From: Micractinium sp. NFX-FRZ
Lineage: Eukaryota; Chlorophyta; Trebouxiophyceae; Chlorellales; Chlorellaceae
Assembly: GCA_029339195.1 (NCBI GenBank)
Contig: JAPTJF010000263.1
Coordinates: 1 to 64,000 of the forward strand
Direction: 5' to 3'
DNA: 64,000 nt
Position 1 is the first letter of the stretch, and each line of letters starts with the position of its first letter. Of the stretch, positions 9,599 through 19,900 are shown piece by piece. The notes beneath the pieces were generated by a model. That model ran no database searches, was not told where the DNA came from, and saw only the letters and a program-made list of their open reading frames with translations. Both the position numbers and the translations under genes were made by a program.

Positions 9599-12500
9599 TC
9601 AAGGCACAGGGGTGGCAGGAGCGTCTGCTGCTGCTCTTCTGCCTGCCTGCCCGTCGTGGCTGCGCACGTGGTCCCACAGCTTCTGCTCCAGCGGAGAGTC
9701 GTACAGCCCTGCCCAGGGAGTAAACAGCGGGGGAAGCGTGCAGCAAATGGGAAATCGCAAGGCACGGGGAGAGGCTTGGGAGGGGCTGCGCAGCTTGGCG
9801 GGGCAGTGTCGCGGGCATTGTCACCGCCTTCCAACGCCAGGGGCTGTTGCATCAGACCTCCCGGCACCACCCACTCACCCGCTGTACTCCCCCCGCCAAA
9901 CTCGGCCGGCAGCACCGAGGCGTCAATCCACTCCAGCAGCGCCGCACGTGCGCCTGCCTTGTCCTGCATGGGTGGGGTGGGTGGGAGGGCCAGTCCAGCT
10001 GGGTGCAGGCCCAGGGCCCCACAGGAGTCCGCAGGCAGGAACAGGCTGCCCGGCTGGCCCAACCTCTTCACTCACCCGTGTTCCCACTGCCCCCCTGCAC
10101 TTCCTGAAGAACCGGACCGCCAATTCTCCCCATCCCAGCCCGGCCAGCCCAGCCGCGGCCCGCCACACCCAATTGCCCCCGCCCTCGGCCCAACCACGAC
10201 CTTTGCAGAGTGCAGGGCCATGAGCCTGCGTGTGTCTGGGTGTATGAGCGGGGACACAAGCCTCCAGATGACGCTCCACCAGGAGGGGGCGTTGATGAGG
10301 AAGGCCTTGTGCAGGCGGCCAGGGTAGTGCAGGTTGAGCAGCGCGCCGGCCTTGCTGCAAGGGGGGCACGGCATGCGGCGCAGCACGGCCAAGCAGGCGG
10401 GCAAGCAGGCGGGCAACGGACAGAGTGAGGCGACAGCCAAATGCCCGGGCAGATGCAGCGCGCAGACAGAGTGGGGCGACGGCCAAACGCCTGGGCAGAG
10501 CAGCGCACAAACCGGCCTGCCTGCCCGCCGAGACCTCGGCCCCCCAACTGTTTCCCTCTGCAATGCCAGCCCGCCCCGCCCCGCCCACCTGATGAACCGG
10601 AAGGCCTCCCCTGCGGCATCCGACATCTTCAGCCCCGCCAAGTCAACGATGCTCACGCTCATGCCTGCCAACGGGGGGCCGCAGAGGCGGGGGGTGGGCA
10701 CCACGAGTGGCAGGGGTAGGGGCTGGGTGGGTGCAGCGAGCCCGTCGGGGGGGACGCATGCATGCACATGTAACTGTGTTAATGCATGTGCAGGAGAAGG
10801 CGGGCGTAGGTGGCAGGGCTGGCATGCCCAGGAGGTGGCCACAGGTGCGTGCCAGACACACTTTGACCCATGGCTGCAGCCGCCCCGCCAACCCCTGGCA
10901 CCTCGCCACGCACCGTGCGGCAGCTGCCGCGTGTCCAGCACCCCGAAGTTGAAGTCGAAGCACAGCATGAGGTGGCGCAGCAGCTGGTCATCAGTCACGC
11001 CTGTGAAAGGGGAGGGAGGGAAGGAGCGAGGGAGGGCAGGGGGCCGTGTTGTTAGGGCAGAGAGGCCTCTAGGCTTTGCACGGCCCGAGAAGCGCAGCGC
11101 TGCAAGAGGCAGGGCTGCTGGCCGGCCCCGCCAGTGCGGGCGGAGCACGCCAGCTGACCCACCCTCTGCCTTGAGGGCGTCATACGACTGCTTCCACACG
11201 CCATAGCTGTCCAGCTGCACGCAGGGAAGCCAGGAGGAAGCTTGCTTGTGCTGTCGCATGGAACGGACACACAAGTCAGGCGACCATGCAGGGGTTATGC
11301 GGGCCAGCTGTCTTTCCAGTGCTGCTGTGTCCCGCCATGCCACCGCTCAGGTGCTACCTCTGAGCACCGCCGTCCTCTCACCGTGACCAGGCAGTCCTTC
11401 TTGGTGCTCCACCCCAGCACTGCATGCGGGTAGTGCCTCTTGATTGTCTCAAACTGTGGGCGGGGGCGTGGAGAAAAGCCAGGGCTGGGTGGCGACAGGT
11501 GCGGGGATAGGCCGCTGCCGTTGCTGCCTGTGGTGACGGAGCGCGGTGGGCCACTGCAGGCGCCAGCTGCCGCATACGCAGGGGCCGAGAGCGCGTGGTA
11601 AGGCAGCGCTCAACCGGGCACCTACTTTGGGGTGCTGCTGCTCCAACAGGCGCACATACCCCTGCTCCTTGCGCCAATCCTGCTGGGGAAAGGTGCCAGG
11701 GCACGTGGGAGTCGGGATGGGGGCCCCATTGCAGCACGCAACCTCCCTCAGCTAGCAGCAGGAGGGCCCACCCTTTGCCACGCACCACTGCTGGGGCATG
11801 CGCAGCACAGGTGCCTGCGTTCCCCTCCTGCCACCCACGGCAGTCCCGGTGCTCTGTGCCCGACCCCGCCTCCCCTCAGCCTCATTGCTCACCATGCACT
11901 GCTGCACCGCGGTGAGCGCCTTGGCATGGGAGGGGTATGTGGCCACAAATCGGGAGGCGATGTTGGCGTTCAGCGCATCCGGGTGCTGCCTGATCAGCTG
12001 CCTGCAAGCACAGGGGGGCAGAAGGCAGGACGCCGGTTAGAAAGTGCGGCGCGGTCACCCCGCACCGTGCCGGCACCGGCTCCAGCACAGCGGCGACCAC
12101 AGCAGGCGGGCTGCCCCATGGGCAGCCTCCACGCAACCTTCTCTGCCACCTCCTGGCATCCACAGACAGCAGAAGAAGAAGAGAAGAAGAGAACGCCCTG
12201 GGGCGTGGGATGAGGAAACCAGCGGAGGAGTGACACCCGTGGCGGCGGTCCCATGCTTGGATACCGTACACAGCGGCAGGACAGGCTGCCCCCCCCATAC
12301 AACAAAGGCGGCAACACGGCCAGCGCACCTAAACGCCTCTGGCAGGTGTGGCCCCGCCCCCTGCTCCCTTCCCTTAGCTGCGTCATCCAGCTCCAGCACC
12401 GCCCCTGGCGCTGATGCCGCCTCAGAGATCAGATCCCCATTGTCCTCTGACACCAGGCTGGCCTGCAGCAGGGACAGCGACCAGGGAGGGAGACCCGCCG

Positions 12501-15500
12501 GCGCAGCAGCCGCCGGGCGCATCCCTCCCGCTCCCGCTGCGCCCGCTGTGCGTGCTGTGCTGCGCTTGGAGGCCAGCAGCTGGGGCAGGGCCAGGGCGGC
12601 TGCAAGGTTGCAGGCCAGGAAGGCCAGCCACTGCAGCGTGGTCGCCAGGATGACGGGGCCTGCAGGTGCGATGTGCGGGAAGCGGTAGCACATCCCAGGA
12701 AAGTGGGCAAGTTCAGTAGGCGTGAAAATGCACTTAGGCGGTGTGCAGCCAACGGTTTTCTGCCGCTCTGCTCCCCTGCGCCCCTATTTTTCTCTTGCTG
12801 TCTCTCTCTTTCTCACCACACTCACCTGTGCTTGCCACGAGCTGGACCCATGCCGCTGCCACAGCCACCAGCACGCCGCCCAGCGCAAGCAGGCGTGAAT
12901 GCGTCTCATCCGATGCCGCCTGGGGCGCATAGTGCTGCACCTGCGCAGCGTGCGTGTTCGGCCAAGGTAGCCCATCAGACTGAAGCAAAAGCAGCAGCCC
13001 CTGTGCCTTGCCCAGCAGGGAAGTCAAAGCAGGCACAGCGCATGCCCCACCCTCTGCTCCTCCCCACCTGACCGTCGCACAGCGCCCCACTCACTTGGGC
13101 ACCCTTGCCGCTCCAGCTTCTATTGCCGCTCCAGCTGCCGCCTGGCGCGCACTGCACCACCGCCTGCAGCTGCACCTGCAGCGGCTGCCTACGAAAGCCG
13201 CCGCCGCCGCCGCTGCCCCCGCCGCTGCTGCTGCTGCTACCGCCGCCGCCGCCGTCCTCGCCCGGTGTAAGCAGTCGCGCATGCAGCAGCAGCGGGCACG
13301 AATGCTGGCCACAGGCAGCCAAAGCCTGCTGAGCTGTGATGCTTGCAGCAGCGGCCCCCAGCGGCGTGTGCAGGAAGATTGTGAGCGCCGCCTCGCTGGC
13401 CGCTGCCCCGCCCGCTGCTGCCCGCTGGCACCAGCGCGGGGGCAGCAGGAGGGGCACCCCCCAGGCGGGGGACACGGCCACAACCTCTGCGGGCTGCCCT
13501 GGCCCCGGCTGGGCAGTCACTAATGTGGGGTATGGCGTGTCATGCAGCGGCAGCCCGCGCGAAATCCACTGCAGGCAGAGTGTGCAGGTTGAGGCGGACT
13601 GCTGTGTTGGTGGTTGCTTGATCGCTGCCTTGCTCAGTGCGCAGCTCAATGCCAACCTGAGGAGGACAATGCCAACCTGAGGAGCCGTGCCCGCGCTCTG
13701 CATCCCCCGCGGCACCTGCACATGCACACTGCCGCGGGCAGCCAGGTGCACAGCAGGCACACCAGCCCACGCCCTCCGGCTGTGCTGACCTGGACAGCTT
13801 CCGCCAGGCGCTCCAGCGCCGTCTGCAGCGCCGCATGCAGCTCAGTGGCAGCCGCCTCGTCAGCCACCGCCAGCACAGCAGTGCGCAGCAGCGGGTCCTG
13901 CATGCAGCAGGTGATCACAGGGGGCACATTTTGCATGGTTCACAGCTGCACATAATCATTACTGTTGGGCTGCGCTGCACTGCTACTTTAGAGCGGCTGC
14001 AGGCTGCCGGGATGCCGGGATATCGGCATCATTCATGGGAAAAGGGTGCCGGGATGGAGGAAGACAAAGCCACCCTAAACCCCTAAACCCTTGGGGTGGC
14101 ACGCTCACATCCATGACCTCCTTGCTCTGCCAGGGCAGCAGCAGCTTCTCTGCAGGCCAGCCACAAGGAGGAGGACAACGGCAGTGCGCGCTGGTCAGAA
14201 AGTGTTTCCCTCCCTGCCTGTGCCTGGGAGCAGGTGCAGCGGCAGAGCGAGATCGCAGGACAGAGCAGGTGGGCAAGGGCTGAGCAAGCTGCCCCTGGCT
14301 GCCAGCTCACCTGCCCTGTCCATCATGCGCACGCGGGGCTTCTGCCGGAGGAAAGAGACACTCCAGTGGGCCCCACCTTGCGCACCTCCACCACCTGATG
14401 ATCAGTTAAGCAGAAGCAAAGGGCCACAAGGGGACAGCGGCGAGATGATGGCAGGGTGGGGGACGCGGGCTGGAAGGAGTGGCGCGGATGAACATCTATG
14501 GACGTGCACAGCAGATGAGGTGCTATGGCGCATGCAGCAGCAGCGGGGGCAGCAGCGCCTGCCCTGCCGCTCAGCAGCCGGCATGGCACGAGGCACAGAA
14601 CGGCACCGCGAAGCACACCGCGCCTGCACACCGCGTGGCGCCCCGTCAGCGCTTGGCCTGTTGACCTGGCTCAGCGCGACGCCCAGCGTGACCACCGAGT
14701 CCGGCTCCACCTCATCTCCTCCTGCCGCTGCTGCTGCTGCTGCCGCTGCGGCTGCTGCTGCTGCTCCATGCACCCCACCGGAAGTACTGGCATCCCCAGC
14801 CTCTGCCGCCTCGCCGACAGTGGAGCTTGCGCTCTCCTCGCCCGGCGAGCCGCCGCCGCCGCCGCCGCGCCTGCCCTTGCCGCCGCCGCCAGTGCCCAGC
14901 CTGAGCAGCCGCCCCGCTCCCACCGCCAGCTTCCCTGCCCCCGCCATCGGCGCTGCCAGCGCTGCGCTACCCACGGCGCCGAGCTTGGCCGGGGCAGCGC
15001 ACATGAAGGAGTGCAAGCCCTCCAGGTCAGCGCCGACGCTGCTGCAGGTGCCGGTGACGCCCGGGAAGCCCAGCGCGCCCAGCGCACCCGCCCGAGCAAA
15101 CTCCGACTCCTTGCTGGTTGCAAACAGCTGCATCCTGTCTGCCATCAGCACCACCAGGTAGTTGCGGTTGCTGAACTTCTTCTCGGCTGCTCGCTGGAGG
15201 TGTGTGAGGGCGGCGCGCTCCTCCCCCGACAGCACGCCATCGGTGCCGCTCCGCTGGTGGTGGAGCACCTTGAAGCGGGCCACGCAGCTGCATACGAGGG
15301 TGGCGGCACAACAAGGCACAGCATGCGGGGCCCGACGGGTCGGAAGGGTGCCCAGGCAATGGGCGGGAGGGGCTGCAAGTGAGGATTGATGGGGGCCAGT
15401 GGGCGGCGGCGAGGTTGAGGGGCGGAGGGTTTCTGGCGCAGCGGGCACCCCAGGCCCGCTGTTGCGGATGCCGCGCCGCGCGCCGTGAGCACCCTGGAAA

Positions 15501-15580
15501 TCCGAATGCAGCTCCTATGGTATGGCTGCGTGAGTGCCCACGCACCTGTAGAGCACGCGCGAGGCCTCTGGCGTCTCCAT
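9599..15580 (-). CDS. SEC14/CRAL-TRIO lipid-binding protein with N-terminal PH-like region and membrane hairpin
   Basis: Predicted 870-aa lipid-transfer protein. Exons in gene order: 15580-15546, 15287-14666, 14394-14377, 14341-14311, 14149-14109, 13897-13790, 13568-13095, 12979-12826, 12659-12329, 12001-11893, 11679-11626, 11453-11382, 11214-11163, 11000-10914, 10664-10589, 10354-10201, 9963-9879, 9708-9599; every phase agrees. C-terminal half, about residues 600-810: CRAL-TRIO/SEC14 domain (RQHPDALNANIASRF, VLGWSTKKDCLVTLDSYG, LLRHLMLCFDFNFGVLD, MSVSIVDLAGLKMSD, LLNLHYPGRLHKAFLINAP). Residues about 473-520: two adjacent hydrophobic helices joined by a short turn. The N-terminus holds a strand-rich block with a low-complexity insert and a closing amphipathic helix that looks PH-like (weak inference). 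The start METPEASRVLY follows AAC at 15580. One donor (after 10201) is GTCGTG, which is unusual. Confidence 0.8.
14073..14090 (-). repeat. Short interstitial telomere-like repeat
   Basis: CCCTAAAC occurs twice in tandem, followed by CC, on the plus strand; on the minus strand this reads as TTTAGGG-like units, the plant and Chlorella telomere type. It lies in an intron of the SEC14-like gene. Two units are too few to call a relic telomere with confidence. Confidence 0.4.
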
Positions 15581-16944
15581 GTTGCGCTCTCGCGGGTACT
15601 TGCCTAAGTTCCACACGGCACTTGGAAGTGCCGCAAAGCGAGCCAGCCGCACAACCGCGTCCCGTCGCTTTGCAAAACAGGTTGGAAGTGGTCCCCGCCT
15701 GCTGGGCGCACGCTAGGCCGCCGCGGTGCTCGCCAACCCCACTTCACCTGGCATGCCTTTCCTGCAATGCAGCATTTCAACTTCACCATGTCACACTTCT
15801 CCCTTGAGTGCAACATCCATTCAACATGTCACATGGCAGACCCGGAGCCCGCCTGCAGGCAGAGCTGCGGGCGTGGTGGGGCGGGCACACCGGTGCCCGC
15901 TGCCTGGGACGGTGTACCAGAAGATGCCGGCAGTAGCAGGGTGCACATTCAATCGGGCTCTGAAGACACAAGTTCTGATGTGCTATGTCCCCCATGGTGG
16001 GTAAAACGAATCACAGCAAAGCATGACGCCAACTTTGCGGCTCCACAGCCACCTGCCATGCACCTTTGCCGGCCAGCCCGTGCAGGACGGTTCAAGGCAG
16101 CCCACCCACCACCCAACCACCCACATTGCTTTGAACAATGTTAAGCTTTTCTGAATGCCCTCAGCTGTCCTGGCAGCCCTCGTTATCCTTTGCAGTTGGC
16201 AGCCTGAGCCAGGATGCGCACTCGCAGCACCAACCATGGTGCACATTTTACCTGTTTTTTGGCAGCAAACAACATTGGCAGTGTTGTGACGTTGCCACCC
16301 ATCTATCACCTCCCTGTGGCCTGCCCCCAGGCACCAGCGAGCGGCAGCATACATGAGCCTACTCAAAGCTCTGTGCAGTGCTTGTCATGCTTTAGTTATC
16401 ATGCCGGGCGGTGCTGGTGCCGTCCATGAGGGAGGCGGCGTGGGTGCGGTACCGTGGACGATCTCTGTACCTGCCTGGGGTGTGCAGGCAATGCCTGGAT
16501 CGGTGCGTCCCAAACGGGCCTGCAGGAGGATGTCAGTGTGGCAGCGGCGCCTTTTGCAGCCGAGAGATGCTGACCTGAACAGCAGCAGTTCAGCTTCTGC
16601 ATATTCGCTGCGTGCGCGTCGGTTGGTGGCACTGCACGTCCAGACAGTGGGCTGCGCTATGCAAGGGCGCCTGCCCTACTGGAAAGCTGCCCTTAGCACC
16701 AGAAACAGCCATGTGCAGGCGCCACGCAGCAGGAAATCCAGGCTTTGAAGGAAATTATTTGAAAATAGCTCAGTGTTCAGGGGCCGTCACTGCCCCGCCC
16801 CGCTGGGACCGGCGCGCTGTGCCCAATGAGCCCCATGTGTTCACGCCCCGCCGGTGACCTCCCCTGTTCCCCAGGCCTGTGGCCGCCTGCCCTCAGGGGC
16901 TCACTCTTTTCAGCACTCCCAGCAGCCTCCTTCCGCCTTCAGCC
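15581..16944. promoter_or_regulatory. Bidirectional promoter region, SEC14-like and TTM genes
   Basis: About 1.36 kb between two divergent start codons, holding both 5' UTRs and promoters. The stretch at about 15750-16400 is clearly lower in GC than the flanking genes. I see no coding exon with consistent splice sites, no tRNA boxes and no strong repeat here. A small unannotated RNA gene cannot be excluded. Confidence 0.5.
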
Positions 16945-19900
16945 ATGGCTCCGCAAGCGGAGCGGGCCTCGTCCCGCACTATAGAGGTCCCAGGGCGGGA
17001 AAAGCGGGACAAGGTGCGCTCTTAGAGCTGCCTGGAGTGCGCCGGGGCCGCGGCTTTCGAACTTGGCTGCCGGGGGAAGACTGCCCGTCATGTTCCGACC
17101 CCTCCCTGGCCCACCCCGCCCTGCTCGCCATCCCTACAGGGTCAGACCTTGCTCAAGGACCAGCTGGAGGTGGTCCGGACGAAGCAGCCCGACGGCAGCG
17201 CGCGCTATTCCATCAAGCCGCTTGACTGCGAGTTCTCCTTCGACAAGGGCTTCTTCATGTTCATCCGGGCAATCCAGCTGCTCACTCAGCACAACAAAGA
17301 TACCATCGTGGTGCGTGCATGGGCAGCGCCGCCGCCGCCGCCGCCGCTGCTCGCCTGCCGCTTCACGACGTGCCCTGTCCCTGTCGCCTGCCGCCGGCTG
17401 TGAGCTGTCTCACCAATCATGTGGCATGCTGGGAACTCGCAACTGGGCTGGCCAGTAGCCGCCTTCCCCTGCTGCAGTCCTCGCTGGCGCCGGTGCTCCC
17501 GCCCATGCCGCCGCCCAAACTGCCGCTGCCGAAACCATCTCTGCCGCCGCCTTTGCTGCCGCAGGTGGGGCTGGCGGGCCCCTCTGGCTCCGGCAAGACC
17601 GCCTTCTCTGCCAAGATCAAGAGCTTCATCCCCGGATGTGCCCTGCTGTCGATGGACAACTACAATGACGGCAGCAAGGTCATCGACGGCAACTTTGACG
17701 GTGGGCACTTGGGGGGTGGGGGGCGCCTGAGCTGGGCCCTGCCGATGGATCTGTTCCTTCCCTACTGATAACCCCATGTCCATTCACATACCTGCACGTC
17801 ACCAACCACAACATGCTGCTGCCACAACATGCTGCTGCCAGCAGTCGTCATGGCTCTGTTGGCGTTGCTGTCGTGCACAGTCACCTGCGCAGATCCGCGC
17901 ATCCACCCTCCTTGCACCTGCTGGTCTGCTCCTTGCTCGAATGCATTCCCTGTATTAACCTGTGATCCTCTGTAGACCCGCGCATCACCGACTACGAGAC
18001 GCTGTTGGTCAATATCAAGGACCTCAAGGCGGGCAAGGCGGCGCAGGTGGGAGGGGCGGGGACTCAACAGCAAGCAGCGGGCTGCGGCGGGGGGGCGGGC
18101 GCTGTGCTGTGCGAGGGGCTGGTGCCATCGACTCAACATGGGCCTCAATGGACTGCTGGGGCGGCAGATGCGTGCTGCCTACCTGCCTGCGCGCCTGCCT
18201 GCCAGCCAAGCATCTCTTTGCTCTGCTGAGACCGCTGTGTTCCCCTGCCGCGCCACCGCCTCTGAGAGACCGCCTGCGCCCTGCCTGGCCACCTGTTTGT
18301 GTTCCTGCGCCACCCCACTGCTGCCCTTCCAACGGCCCCCGTCCCCACAGGTGCCCATCTACGACTTCAAGGAGAGCCGGCGGGTGGGGTACCGCACGGT
18401 GGAGGTGCCGGAGAGCCGCGTGGTGAGCCCGCTGTGCAGCACAGCATGCTCGCCGGGGGCGTTGATGTTGGCAGGGCGGTGGGATACCGGACCGTTGGGG
18501 TGCTGCAAAGACGCGCGGGTGCCTGGGAGAGGCACGCACGTGCTTTGGCACAGAGCCCAGCTCAGAATGACCGTTCATGCCTGGTTGGCTGACCTCAAAC
18601 TCTTCTGCCACCACTCCACCCCACCTCGCCACCACTAGGTGATTCTGGAGGGCATCTACGCGCTCAACACGCGCCTGCGCCCCCTGCTGGACCTCCGCGT
18701 CTCCATCACCGGCGGCGTGCACTTTGACCTGGTGAAGCGGGTGCTGCGCGACATCAACCGCTCGGGGCAGGCGCCCGAGGAGATCATCCAGCAGGTGGGG
18801 CCGGGGTGGGGTGGGGTGGCGTGGGGTGGGTGGGTGGGTGCAAGGAGGGCGATCCGTTTGGGGTGAGGGTACTGCCTTGGGACCCTGCCTGCGTTGGATG
18901 GACAGGGCGGCCGCTTGCCCTGCTCCCCTGGAAGTGCACACCCACAGTTCCGTGCGACGGTGTGTCCGGTGCCACAACCCCTCGCACCCACCACCCCCCT
19001 CCTCCATATGTGTGGTTGCCTCCTTTCCCGCGCTGCCCTCCGCCCTGCCCTCCCCGCAGATCAGCGACACGGTGTACCCGATGTACCGAGCCTGCTTGTG
19101 GTCCCCATCTCGCCCTCATCCTATTGCTCCCATGCCTTGCCCCTTTGCCTGTACCGCAGATCAGCGACACGGTGTATCCCATGTACAAGGCGTTCATCGA
19201 GCCCGACCTGAAGGCCGCCCACCTGCGGGTCTACAACACCTTCAACCCCTTCAGCGGCTTCATGACCCCCACATACATCCTCAAGTCGGCGCTGCCCATC
19301 TCAAAGGAGGCGGTGGTGGCGGTGATGCAGGTGGGCAGGGCGCTCTGGAGGGAGGGCGGCAGCAGCTGTGGGGTGAGGTCTGGGGAAGAGGTCCAGCCAG
19401 CATGCGCCTCGTCTTTGGCAAGCCGGAGGTGGCGGCGATGCAGGCATGCTTGGGATGCGGGGCTTGTCAGGCGACTGCTGGGCGCATGCGATCGGGCGGG
19501 AGCAGGGCGCAGGTGCCACCGCCTGCCCGCCACCCCATGCTCAACCCCCGCCTCAACCCTCGCACCCCTACTGCCACCTCACCCCGCCCTCCTCCTCCTC
19601 CAAACCGCCTACACTGCAAAGCTGCGTGGGAGCTAGACGCTACCTGTTTCCCTCCCTCCTCGCCCTCAACCCAAGTTCCCACTGCCCTGCCCTACTCTTA
19701 TCGTCACGCCGTGCAGCCCGACTGCACTGTAAAGACGAGAGCACCCTTCACCTCCTTATCCCACCGTGCTCCCTTCTCCTCCACCCACCCAACCGCCTGC
19801 AGCCCGACTACACGGTGAAGCCGCGTGAGAGCGAAACGTACGACATCTACCTGGTGCCCCCTGGGGAGGACCCGGAGACGTGCCAGTCCTGGCTGCGCAT

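Noticed and set aside
14073..14090. Internal telomere relic
   Set aside because: Only two telomere-like units and no subtelomeric context. Kept as a low-confidence repeat only.
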